Below, piece after piece: positions 34,081-45,069 of a stretch of 64,000 bases of DNA. A program made the position numbers and the translations under genes. The notes under the pieces are model-generated. The model saw only the letters and a list, made by a program, of their open reading frames with translations. It was not told where the DNA came from and ran no database searches. Numbering within the stretch: position 1 is the stretch's first letter; each line of letters begins with the position of its first letter. The stretch is from Macrothele yani (lineage: Eukaryota > Arthropoda > Arachnida > Araneae > Macrothelidae): positions 142,262,541 through 142,326,540 of the forward strand of contig CM077012.1 of NCBI GenBank assembly GCA_039090855.1. The letters are read 5' to 3'.

Positions 34081-34449
34081 CTAAATATTAAGAAAATTAG
34101 ATTCATTCTACAGTAAAGATTCATTCTACAATATTAAGTAAGATACTCATTCTACAGCAATATTTTTAACCAAATCATAAAATAAGTAGAACAAAGGGTA
34201 GTTACTACTTTCAAATACAAAAATATTTACCTTTTGAACTACTATGTAGTTAAAAATGTTGGCAAAATTTTCTAGTTATGTGCTGGAATGTGAGGGTTCA
34301 GAAATATTTGTTATATTTTTTTTTTAATATGCAAGACTTTCACCTTTGGCTTTTGCAAACAAGTTTAGTGTCCGTATTCCATAACTATCGTGTAAAATAA
34401 TTCTCTCCTAGAACAGACACCTGAAAAAACTAAGCTTTAAAAAAAAAAA

Positions 34450-35420
34450 AATCTAAAAGTTTTCTTAAAGCCTCTCCCACCTCCCTTACCCATTACTACT
34501 GAACATTCCGAAGATGCCGGCCAGCTGAGCTAGGAGTTGCCAGGCGGTTGCTGTTACTGCGAGGAAAAATAGGAGGGAAGAAACCTCTTTTCCTGGTGCT
34601 AGATTGCACGTAAGTTTCTACAGATAAAGCCAGCAGCATCCCAGGGGTCACACAAAGTGATGGAATTGCAGCCTCGAGTGACTGAGGTGCACAACCGGTG
34701 ATGTAAGGCGAATCACCTTTGAACAGACGGACGGATCCAGCTGGGACGAACAGACTGGCGGATCCTGCTATCACGTCAGCAGCTACATTCCACCTAGACG
34801 CTGGTGTGCATAAATGCATACCTGGCTTCATGCAGGTAAATGAACGAAAGTGTGTACACTAGAGCAAATGGGAGTTGAGCTTCCAAAGCCAAAATAGTGA
34901 GTGCAAACATAAGTGAGTGCACCATATATGGATACTCAAGATCCAGACTCACGGTCGCCAGGTCACCACTGGCGATAACCTTCATCGTTGTGGCGACTAA
35001 AAATGTTTGATTAAATCGCCAATTCTGGCGACCTGTAGGGGGAAAAACATTTATTTTATTTAACTTGTATTGTACGGAATTTTTTTTTTAACTTGTACGG
35101 AACTTGCATGTTTTTGAAAAATTTTACTCCAAATGTACACGAAATGGCACAAAATTTGAGTTGTTCGGAAGTCTGCCATCACCTTTTTCATTCTGCTATT
35201 CTGCTTAAGCAGAAGAAAAAAAAAGTTATAAAAAACGAGAGGGCATCGGTTTTTGATCACAAAGAATGTGCCAAGGCTGATGGGTCATCGTGGGGGAACG
35301 CGGTTCGCAAGGTTGCGATGGGGATGAAAGCCGGTGGTGGACAGCTCAACTGTCTGCCTTGGGAAAGTCCTACTGCGAGAATTTTTTTTTATGAAAAAAA
35401 AATTTCTCCAATTTTTTAAA
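34450..35420. other. GC-richer patches, unassigned
   Basis: 34500-34830 and 35240-35370 stand out in base composition from the AT-rich intron. A 111-codon minus-strand frame at 34831-34496 is open but has no motif I know. GTCGCC/GGCGAC-type short inverted sequence at 34950-35035 resembles a decayed transposon end. No function claimed. Confidence 0.3.
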
Positions 35421-35559
35421 TAACTGAATGCAAATTGTACAGTAACCAAGACACTTCAAAATAAACTCCCTTGTAAAATTTCGTCAAAATCCGATGAAGA
35501 CTTTAGAAGTTAGGCATTTTTTTTTTTATTATTATTCTTATTCTTACTGAATGTTCACT

Positions 35560-35640
35560 GAAAGCCTGCATTAAAAAAAAATCCGGAATCGGCAAAGTCC
35601 GGATCTCCGGACAATTCCGGATTTTCGAGGTTGTACTGTA
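35560..35640. mobile_element. Single Tigger/pogo-like terminus
   Basis: GGATTTTCGAGGTTGTACTG followed by TA at 35639. Inverted, it reads CAGTACAACCTCGAAAATCC, a pogo/Tigger-type end. The partner end was not found in the window. Confidence 0.5.
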
Positions 35641-35940
35641 ATAATATTTCCATACCTGCAAACTACTACGGATCTTGCTGACGAAACTACGGATTCTACG
35701 AATTTTCATTTTTTTATAAATTTTATTGTTTTGTGATATGCACGAGATTCTTAAGTGGATCGCGGAATTCTGCGTTTTTTTTTTTTTTTTTTTTGTCATC
35801 ATTTAGATTGTTCTCAGGATCAGTGTAAAACTGAAGACAATTTGGGGGCGGGGGGGGGTCCATCTGGAGACTATTTCGTGTCTCAAAACTTTCGAAAACT
35901 GTAGTTGAATGGAGTGAAAAAGTTACCGTAATCGTAATTC

Positions 35941-36043
35941 TTTTTCTCCCGATGTTGCCTTAGTGTCCAGTTTTATTGTTAAATATGATTTTATTGCATA
36001 AAAGTATTTCAGCTTGAAACCGTAGGCAACATCGGAAGAAAAA
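35941..36043. repeat. Hairpin with ~19-bp arms
   Basis: TTTTTCTCCCGATGTTGCCT and AGGCAACATCGGAAGAAAAA lie about 60 nt apart as inverted copies with one mismatch. No element identified. Confidence 0.75.
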
Positions 36044-36829
36044 AAGCACTCCCCTCCACGCGCGATTTCCCACTCTTATGCATTATTTTTATTACTTCAG
36101 TTTCAACTTCTAAGCATACTATAACTGAAATATGCAAAATAAAACATATTATACTAAGCAATTTTATAAAAATATAGTTTGAAATATACAATTTGATTTT
36201 TTTTTTTTTTTTTTGCTACTAACAATTGTGGTCTTGGTGGCCAATGTCTACTAGCAAAATTTGTAAGTCTGGATCTTTAATGGATACTAGAGGAAAAGCT
36301 GCATATCTGCAAGTACTGAATTTATGTATGCATGCCAGTTGTGAAATAATTGGCTCCGGTCAGCCAATAGACTTTCGTCAGCTGAGAACTGTTTTTAAAG
36401 CCGGACAGTGAATAATCATGTGAACAAATAATCATTTACTTTAATGATAAACTCAGCCTAAGTGCTATCCCAAACAGGGAGTCTATTTGACACCCCTCCT
36501 TCACCATCCTCTGTATATAGACGCCTTTCATCATTATCTTCATGTTTTATTTTAAATTGATTAAATGTCTTGTCTCGTGCCAGTCCTGAAGTTACATGCA
36601 TAATTAACGAGTCAGAATTTCTTGGTTTTAATTCGCTAAATTGCGGGCTAAATTATTTTCACCAGTACCTAAGATTTCGGCGATAAAAGAGCTCACAAGT
36701 AATTATTCGAAATTCTAATGTCTACCTCCGGGTCGCCAGCCATTGCCTGACATCTAAATTCTTAAAGCTTTATTTTATTCAATAGTCTGGCGCCCCGGGG
36801 CATAGCAATATGCTACGAAAACTAACAAA

Positions 36830-38290
36830 TGGTGGAAAAAAACGTTTCCCATAGCAGAAGAAAGGTATTAGAGAAAAAAGATTTTCAAATCAATCAGTTA
36901 AAAGGAGAGAGATAGAAGGAAACATGATATAACTACACGTTTCAGCGGAAGAATTTTGCATAATGGAAAAGTTTAAAATAGGAGAAAAGCATTCTTCATA
37001 GCAAAAGCTATGCTAAGGAAAAAAACTTTTCAAATACGTCTAACGGAAGCAGAGATAGCAAGAAAAATGTTTTGACCATTACAACCCCTAGGGGGAAGTT
37101 GTACATTATTTGAAGAGGATCTTATTGTAGCAAAAATCTTATTCACTCTCCATCTTTATTATAGCGAATGGCATACAGTAAAAAAAGAAATTTCTCAATA
37201 GGGTTTTTACAGGCAGAGATAGCCTACAAACAGAAGTACACAAACGCCACCTAGTGGCAGACTTGTGAACCATAAACCTCCTCAAACACAAACCTAAAGT
37301 GTTCCATAAAGTAAGTGGTATCTGGTGTTAAAAGAATTTTTTAAAATCTGACATTTAGAAGTACAGATATTAAGAAAAATAGATTAAATATTTGCACCCC
37401 CAGTGGCGAAATTGTGCATTATTTTGTGAAAAAAATACAAATAAGGAGTTTTCATAACTAGGTACCTGATCGAAAGAGAATTTTTTTTTTCAGTCTGGTT
37501 TTTAATCCGCAGATATTACTGTAAACGGAAATGTCAGCTTACGCCTCTAGTGACACACTTGTGCGTTAAGAAATATTTAAAATTTTATGATAAACATTTC
37601 GCCCCGAAAATGTTCAACAAAGAATTTTTTAAATCAGACTCCTAGAAACATATGGACAAAAATAAGATATACGTGTACGCTCCCTGGTGAAAAAATTGTG
37701 CACTATTTTAAGCAGGAAGTATTCTCAAAGTTTTTTTAGTTGAGCGGTATCGGTTCACAGAATTTTTTTCAATCAAGTTTCCAGCTTAGATTTTGGTGCA
37801 AATACATCAGAAGCCAAAATAAACATTTACCCCCTTGGTGGCCAAACCATTCTTTACCAGAAATGAGAATTTGTATGCAAAACATTTCAACCTCAAGAGC
37901 TGCATCAGAATCGGGAAGAATTTTTCAAATCGGACTTTTAGAAGCAGAGATATTGGGAAAATAGTGATTTACCTTTATACCACCTAGCGGAAAATTCATG
38001 CATTATTTGAAAAAGGGACTAACTAAAATAGTCTTAGATATAAATGACATCGAAAGGAAAAAAAATTTATATTGGATATTTAGAAGCAAATATATGAAAT
38101 GAAATTAATTTTAAATTTGATACGATCTCCATTTGCGCTCTCTTGTGGTGAAGTTGTTCAACGATAAAAAAACTGAACGAATGGATCATCATTCTCACAT
38201 TTTAAGCTTCCCAATACGAAAAGAATTTTACAAATCGATCTAATAATTGTGGAGATATGGTCTCCCGGCAGGACACAAAGTGATAACATA
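36830..38290. repeat. Ancient tandem array, ~150-bp unit, about ten units
   Basis: Two conserved blocks alternate: (A) AAGAATTTTTnAAATCnGAC then TTTAGAAGCAGAGATATT, at about 36890, 37033, 37190, 37335, 37483, 37624, 37760, 37918, 38060 and 38223; (B) CCCCTAGTGGCGAAATTGTG-type with CATTATTT, at about 37088, 37247, 37393, 37540, 37678, 37830, 37977 and 38135. Spacing is 138-159 bp. Units are strongly diverged, so the array is old. No open frame runs through it. Confidence 0.8.
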
Positions 38291-38419
38291 AGCATGATGC
38301 AAGAGGTGCTAATAACGCAGCTTCAGTCCTAAACAATAAAACCATTAGCCCCCCCACACACACACACATTTTTTTGCAAGGGGTGGGGAGGGAAATTTGT
38401 CAGACATAAGTTATGTCAG

Positions 38420-39050
38420 TAGAAAAATCCTCAACTACAAAACATCATGCAGGGACAAAAAAGGCAGGAATGGATAAAATTCCAGGACATGTAACAGAAT
38501 TTTATGACATTTCCAGGACAAAATGGAATTCCAGGATGCGTACGAACCATGGATTTTTTTTTTTTTTTTTTTTTTGATTGGAGGTTTAACGACCACCGTG
38601 AGCAACTCAATGGGCTATAAGCAGTCGCCCATCCCTAATTTAGGGTCACTGGTTCCAGGGAAGGGAGAGAGCCAGTGCCGTAAGACAAACAACATCCATG
38701 CCTGACCGGGATTCAAACCCGGACCCCTTACGGACGAGTGATTAGAGGCCAGCGCCTTAGACCACTGCGCCACCGGGGCGGCCAAACCATAGATTCAACA
38801 TATACATATCAATGTTGATATTCATGTGCATCAATATTAAAACTGATGTTACACAAGCACATCGATATACGCAACACAAATTACGTTTTTAAAAAAATAG
38901 TAACCTTACAATTAAAATAGTTCAAGGTTTTTCTGAAAATAGTTGCTTTTGGCTGTTTTTTCTTTTTGTAAGAAATAGTAGCCATAGCCGCCTGCCATCA
39001 AAAATAGTAGCAACAGTCGCCTATTTAGTTGCCACTGGCAGCCCTGGTAT
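38420..39050. repeat. Interspersed repeat R1, copy 2, interrupted by SINE
   Basis: Aligns with 1-408 from AGAAAAATCCTCAACTAC to the CACTGGCAGCCCTG end, once the SINE at 38556-38784 is removed. Differences are mainly substitutions and small indels. Confidence 0.85.
38556..38784 (-). mobile_element. tRNA-derived SINE, family 1, copy 3
   Basis: Minus-strand full-length copy with a poly-T start, the inverted B box GGGATTCAAACCC and the inverted A box GACCACTGCGCCACCGGGGC. Target duplication AACCATGGATT / AACCATAGATT, one difference. Inserted in repeat R1. Confidence 0.9.
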
Positions 39051-39797
39051 TAGGGATAATGTTATCAGCGTTGGGTAAAATGCATACAAAACTAAATTTC
39101 CCCCAAAAATTTCTGCCAAACACTTCAAAATGTGGGGAGAAAAAAGTTTATGAGTTCTCTTAATTGAATGGCTAAGGAGCTAATATATTTTTGACGTCCG
39201 TTGCATAATTCATATGCGTAATTTGTATATAACCTTTTTCACCGTATAGCTCATATTGGTAAGTTGTACGGAGAAAATGGTTTATATTAATTTTCCTAGT
39301 CATCAAATGGCTAAGAATGTGGTGGATAGCATCTGACGATTTGGCATGAAATAACCCTTTAGTAATATTTTACAGTTATATTATTTGAAATGCCTTTAAA
39401 CATAACATTAATTCACCATCCTTCCTCCTTCAAGCATCACATCAAATGATCGTGCACTGGTAAAATATGACCAACGCGTGCAATGGTATCTTGATCTGCC
39501 GCCCATCCAAAGGCAGACATCGACTCCTGCTGCCGTTTGGCTGGCTGTACGACGCGATTCGCTGCGCACAGTTTCATTGGCAAAATATGAGCCATGCACC
39601 TTTTTTTTTTTATTTCACCGCGCACGCAAAATCCCAAGGTTGTTTTTTTTTCTTCGTTTGTTAGATTAAACTATTCTTTAAAAATGAAAACAATTGCAAC
39701 TTTCTAATTGCTGTACTACATTGCTTTTTTACATTTCGAAAAACTGCTCTCCCGTTGCACGTAACTCAAAAACTAAAGATGATAGAAATTAGTGCAT
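39051..39797. other. Unassigned repeat-like sequence
   Basis: Contains GTGGATAGCATCTGACGATT (39317 on), repeated in direct orientation at about 40253. The inverse of the second copy's end, GGGTCATTCCACGCCAAAAT, looks like a transposon terminus. Element borders were not found. Confidence 0.35.
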
Positions 39798-40023
39798 GCC
39801 GCCCCGGTGCCGCAGTGGTCTAAGCGATGGCCTCTGATCATTCGTCCGAACGGAGTCCGGGTTCGAATCCCGGTGAGGCATGGATGATGTGTTTGTCTTA
39901 CGGCACTGGCTCTCTCCCTTCCCTGGAACCAGTGACCCTAAATTAAGGACGGGAGACTGCTTATAGCCCATTGAGTTGCTCACGGTGGTTGTTAAACCTC
40001 CAATCAAAATAAAAAAAAAAAAA
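39798..40023 (+). mobile_element. tRNA-derived SINE, family 1, copy 4
   Basis: Full length, B box GGGTTCGAATCCC intact, A-tail with one T. Target duplication TAGTGCAT at 39790-39797 and 40024-40031. Confidence 0.92.
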
Positions 40024-40815
40024 TAGTGCATTGCACCACCTTGGGGGAAATTACGAAAGAGCGGCGCTTTTGATACTTTTTCTGATCCAAACAGAGATAT
40101 TTGCGTTTTTATGCGATTAAGGCCAGCCATGCACCAGAATTTGAAAATTAATATCTTCTAAACTATGGGAAATAAAAAAATAATAAACTTTTGGGATTTT
40201 CATACATTGGGGTGATTTATTCATGAAAAAATCTTAAGAATCTGAGATGGTGTGGTGGATAGCATCTGACGATTTTGGCGTGGAATGACCCAATAGGTAA
40301 GATACCAACTTGCTGTACAGCATACATGAGCCTTTGATGATGGGTAAGCATGGTGACCTGATCAAGGCTGAATGTGGGCTGATAATCAGTGCAAAAAACT
40401 GCGGTGCTCCTTAACTGTGACTTCCAAACACCTAGTATTTCCATGTCTGACTGTCACGTGTGTGCATACCAAGACTACGTTAAAACTGCCAAAATAGTAG
40501 CCACCACAAAAATTGCAGCTGTAAATGAGAAGTTGATGTTAGAGGTGAATGCTGCCTCTCCCATCTTGTAAAATCAGAACAGAGAGCCATAGTGGGTAGG
40601 ATAACATTGGCATTCAACAATTGACTACCTACAAAGGTTTGTGTGAAGAACACTTCATTGTACAATGATAGACACCTACATCAAGTTCCCTTGTTAATAG
40701 CACTTCACTGAGGAAAGGAACATTGGTACTGCACCATGGAACACTGAAAATAGGTAGCTTGGTGTTGCAAATCAAGGTTTCAACTACAACATGCTGATGG
40801 AAGAGGGTGTGTGTG

Positions 40816-42991
40816 CAAGGTACTTAGAAAGAGGAGAGGTAGGTCCAATCGCCTTAGTTTCTGTGCCGCCGGCGAGCTGGAGTGTGACGTCACAAGGGCC
40901 ATAAACGATCTCTTGAGCATTCGGAGCTTGTGCTGCAGTGTCAATTACTCGCTGCATTTCTTTGTCAATTTTAGACCTGCTTTGTTGTTTCCTTCATTTT
41001 TTTCTTCATTTGTTGTGTACAACTATCTCGAAAATACCTGGATACGCTGTTGCACTTTGTCGTAATAACAGTTCAAAGGAAGTTAGATGTTACATGCCAT
41101 GTTTTCCCCATCGGATACAGATTTCTTGAAGCAATGGGTAGCGAAATGCTGTCGAAAGGATGTATTCGATGCAAAGAAAGCACGAATGTGTTCGGAACAC
41201 TTTGATGTCTCGAAGTAAGAACAAGATCTTAGAAATGAATTGCTGAACTTGCCTCCCAGAAAAAAACTGATAAAAGATGCAGTGCCTGCAAAAAATATGC
41301 CTTAGCAGATGGAACGGTTTAAGATCGGAGAGGTCAGAAAAAAAAAAAAATGCATGCATTAAATCTAATTGAAAGTATATCTCCAATTGAATGTCAAATC
41401 ACAGATCACAATTGAAAGTGATATCATTCCTGACCAACATTTATTATACTGTCAACGTTATGTGAGAAGTGCAAATGTCTGAACAAAAATATAATGCAAC
41501 TGAAGAGTGAAAATAATTCACTACGGGAAGAATTATCAAACGTAAGAAAACAGTTGGTAATGGTAAAACAATGCTTTTGCCTCTAGAAAAGAAGCTTGAA
41601 AACTGAAGTAAATATTATGAAAGGCAAATGCAAGAAGAGAAATTTGCTGAGCAACAGTGAAAGGTGGCCAGCTATCATAAATTTGCTTGGCCATTGTTTC
41701 ACTGAAGTGCAAATTCAAAATAGTGTCAAAAAAGAGACCAGCAAAATGGAACGAAGAAGATATAAGTCAAGCACTTGTTTTGCATGCTATTTCTCGAAAA
41801 GCATATCTTTTCATCAAAAATAAAATGCACATACTGCTTCCAAGCATTTCCTCTCTGAAACGGTGGTGTGGTAAATTTGTGTTACTGATGGTTTAATTGA
41901 GCCCGTTTTAAAGGTGATGAAAATTAATGCTGTACACCTAACCAAATTCGACAAAGTTTCAGTTTTATCTTCTGGTAAAATGAGCATTGATTGCAGATAT
42001 TGTTATGGTGTTGCTTCAGATAAAATTTTAGGACCGCATAGTAACGTTTTAGTAGTTATGCTGAGAGGCTTCTGGAAAGCTTGGAAACAACCATATACTG
42101 TATTATTCCTTTGGTAAGCAGATGGATCAAAAGCTGTTAACCGACATAATTCTAGCCGTTGAGCAATCGGGTTATTTAGTGCACGGAGTGGTACCTGATC
42201 TGAGGGGGGGGGATATCAAGGTTTGGAGGCAGCTTGGAATAAACCCCAATATTGTCTTCTTTTCCAAATCCAGTAAATGAAAATCGAAAAATATGGATGT
42301 TTGCCGATGTGCCCCATCTAATTAAACTTCTCCGAAATCATATATTTGATTGTGGAGCACGCTGTAGTGAGGAACCATCACTCGCCAGATATTTGACCTT
42401 TTGCTGGAACGTAATAACTCAGAATTAAAGGTGTTTCATAAAATAAAATGGATCCACACAAATGTAAGAGGCCCCATGAGACAGATAATTAGTTTTAGCG
42501 TCCCAGATGCAATCTAACAACGTAAGCAAAGCTGTAGAGTATTTTTTTCCTGAAGGAAAACAAATTGCTAATTTTATAAAATTGGTAAATGACTGATTTG
42601 ACGTAATGAAATGTAGATTTCCCAGCTCCAAAGAGCCATTGCAGTGTGCTTTTGGAAAAAAAAAAAGATATTCAGCAAAAAAGCATCGAACAGTATTCAT
42701 GTCATATTCTCATTTTTTCCCAATATATATATATATATAATTTTTTTTAATTTTTTTTTTACTCTATTTTGAAAAATAGTTGGATGTTTGAACAATTTTT
42801 ACTTAAAAATTCTTTACTAAAAACTAGCTCTGTTATTTCGAATGAAAATTCACAGAGCACCGACACTTTCTCGGTATGGCTCCGTGTGTGTTACAGCTTC
42901 GCTCATGGCCACCGTGACGTCACAGCGCAGCGAAGAGAAGCGGGAAGACGGCGCCGTTACAATGGACCTACCTCTCCTCCTAAGTACCTTG
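40816..42991 (+). mobile_element. P-element-like transposon with THAP domain
   Basis: Inverted ends CAAGGTACTTAGAAAGAGGA...GTAGGTCC (40816 on) and its inverse, ...ACCTCTCCTCCTAAGTACCTTG, at 42991. Inside, frames near 41030-41220 give YAVALCRNNSSKE, DTDFLKQWVAKCCRKD and ARMCSEHFDVSK, a THAP zinc-finger (C2CH) domain with RKKLIKDAVPAKN after it. At 42120-42320 blocks LLTDIILAVEQSGYLVHGVV PD and KYGCLPMCPI match the RNase H-like region of P-element/THAP9 transposases. A stop and several frameshifts disable it. It is shorter than typical P elements, so internal sequence is probably missing. Confidence 0.8.
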
Positions 42992-43045
42992 GGTGGGGGT
43001 GGGTGGGGTGGGGTGGGGGTGGGGGGTGGGGGGGTGGGTGTGTCA
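42992..43045 (+). repeat. G-rich tract, quadruplex-capable
   Basis: Repeated GGGTGGGG runs (at least six runs of three or more G) directly after the P-like element's right end. Confidence 0.8.
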
Positions 43046-43059
43046 TAGCTTACATCAGG

Positions 43060-43505
43060 CAATGCACTCCAACTGTCAAGAGTCAGGGTATTACTAGTTG
43101 GTGGTGGAGGAAGTTCAATGTTCTGGGGTATGTTTATGCAGGCCACCTTGTATCTATTGTGACCACCACTGCACAAAGCTTACTCACCGACCACCTACAC
43201 CTGTTTTTGGTAATCCATTTTCCTAATGGCAAGACTTACTCACCGACCACCTACACCTGTTTTTGGTAATCCATTTTCCTAATGGCAGAATGCAGTCTTT
43301 CAAAAACACAATGCCACCATCTCATCACTCCCATTTGGTGAAGGACTGGCACGAGGAGCATTACTATGAGTTTGCCACCCTTAAATGGCTCTCACACTAC
43401 AGACTTAAATCCAATTGAACATCTGTGGGACAAAGTGGAACAGAGTATTCCAGTTCAAAACCAGCCACCAGCAACTCTGCTTTACAAATGGCTGTGCTGC
43501 AATAT
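43060..43505 (+). mobile_element. Tc1-like transposase fragment with tandem duplication
   Basis: Blocks WWRKFNVLGYVYAGHL (for G.VMFWGMF), HLFLVIHFPNG and TDLNPIEHLWDKVEQSI (43395-43445, with catalytic Glu). A 56-bp tandem duplication (43179-43234 and 43235-43290) breaks the frame. The FQQDNAP block is replaced by a diverged QNTMPPSH-like stretch. Confidence 0.7.
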
Positions 43506-43724
43506 TTTTGGTTTGTTTCTGGTTTTATTGACCACCATGATCAACTATAGGCTAAAAGCAGTTGTTTGTTCCTAATCTCAGGCTAGTGATACCGGGAAAG
43601 GAAGAGAGCCAGCATTGTAAAACAAACATAGCACCCATGCCTCATCCAGGATTAAACCAGGCTCAGTTCTGACAACTAGCCAGAAACCTCAATTCTCTGA
43701 CCGCCAGGCATGCGCCAACCGGGG
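43506..43724 (-). mobile_element. Old family 1 SINE, degraded
   Basis: Minus-strand relative of family 1: GGTTTTATTGACCACCATGA, GGGAAAGGAAGAGAGCCAGC, then CATGCCTCATCCAGGAT and the decayed head ending CGCCAACCGGGG. No duplication found; clearly older than copies 1-5. Confidence 0.75.
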
Positions 43725-43966
43725 GTTCAACGGGTGTGAAGCACCTGGGCGCCAGGTTCCAGGGGTGTGCTCTGGGTCGGTAGGCCCCATGATAATTCTG
43801 AAAGAAAAAAAAAAAATTCCTTTTTTTTCATTTATCTGCTTCTCCGGGCAAACACGGGATAAGATTCTTAACCTCCAGATTCGCTAAACATGAATGCCGG
43901 TTGCTTCGACTAGCGAATCCTGTGATGGTTAAATTCAAATTGATCGGAAACTTGAAACTTGGTCGT

Positions 43967-44037
43967 TCTGGGTGGTGTAGTGGTTAGCATACCCGGGCGT
44001 TTTCTGGGAGACGCGGGTTCGAGTCCCGCTCCAGGAC
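43967..44037 (+). tRNA. tRNA-like sequence, possible pseudogene
   Basis: Folds as a cloverleaf: acceptor TTCTGGG/TCCAGGA, D arm GTGT-AGTGGTTA-GCAT, anticodon stem CCCGG/CTGGG, T arm GCGGG-TTCGAGT-CCCGC. The anticodon loop GCGTTTT lacks U33, which argues against a working tRNA. The A and B boxes (TGGTGTAGTGGTTAGCAT, GGTTCGAGTCC) are good, so it may be the head of another SINE or a tRNA-Glu-derived pseudogene. Confidence 0.5.
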
Positions 44038-45069
44038 GATGAAAATTTTCAAGTTTTCGGATATTGTCTGACTTACCATCCTTGTCACATTTACGCCAAA
44101 AATCGGATTGTCATCTTCAAAATTTCCTTTTTTTTTCTGTGCTGCACCATGCACATGAAAGAACATTGTTACTGAAAAGACAATTTTACGCCGTAACGTC
44201 TTCAAAAAAAAAAAAAGACCTACGTGCCAAATGGTCTGTAAGCCGAACACAGTTTTTCATGCAACCCCTTTCCTCCCCCTCCCCCCCCCCCCAACACTTT
44301 CTAAGTTAAGATCTGTCCCGTTCGAATTATTTCCTATATCGCACCTCACTTTTGCTAATTGTAGTTAATTGCCGTAAAATGGGTATTTTCCACTGGTGTG
44401 TATTGCTGTATGTCCTGGAGAATGTTTTGAAAGCGGCACCCAAGGGTTAACTTTATCCAGGAGTGGATTTCCCACTAGGCGCACGCTTAGGGCCTCAGAG
44501 CTTGAGGGGCCCCGAAAACGTATAATTGGATTGCCAGTTTTGCTTTTCTTTGCTTTTCACAGACCGAAATAAATAAATCCTTCAAGTGACCACTTTATTG
44601 TCAAATGATAATTTATTTTCTCATTTTAAATTTTCGAATTGTTATCAATGTACTTGTTTTGAAAAAAAACTTAAAATAACCTAGCCTTCCTTTTAGTGGT
44701 AGGTGAAAAAAGGATGCTTCCCACACTTTTCATTGTTTAAGGCTAATACTTAGCTGGCTGCGATATAAATTACTTTCATATGACTCTCAGCCAAGGAAAA
44801 ACATCGTGTTGGAACTTTTTACCTGTGTTTCCTGAGCTGCGATGAAGAGTGCTGGTAGAAACCATCCTGATGATCCGGGGTGTTTGCTGTTTACTACCTT
44901 TTCTCTCTGGAGTATTATAATCAAGTTCTTCCTTAGCCCTAATCTTTCTACACCACCCTAAACCAAAGTAGCTAATACAATCTTTGCTAAAAAGAAAAAA
45001 AAAGAAAACGAAGCACCCAGAAGGAAGATGAAAATCGGCATGTGTAATATACATGTATAGGAGAGGAGA

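Noticed and set aside
36830..38290. CRISPR-like array
   Set aside because: Period is ~150 bp, units are diverged along their whole length, and the genome is eukaryotic; there are no identical short repeats with unique spacers.
42769..43269. 166-codon plus-strand frame with a glycine/tryptophan-rich stretch
   Set aside because: It runs from the P-like element's right end through a simple G-rich tract into a Tc1 fragment; a chance fusion of repeats.
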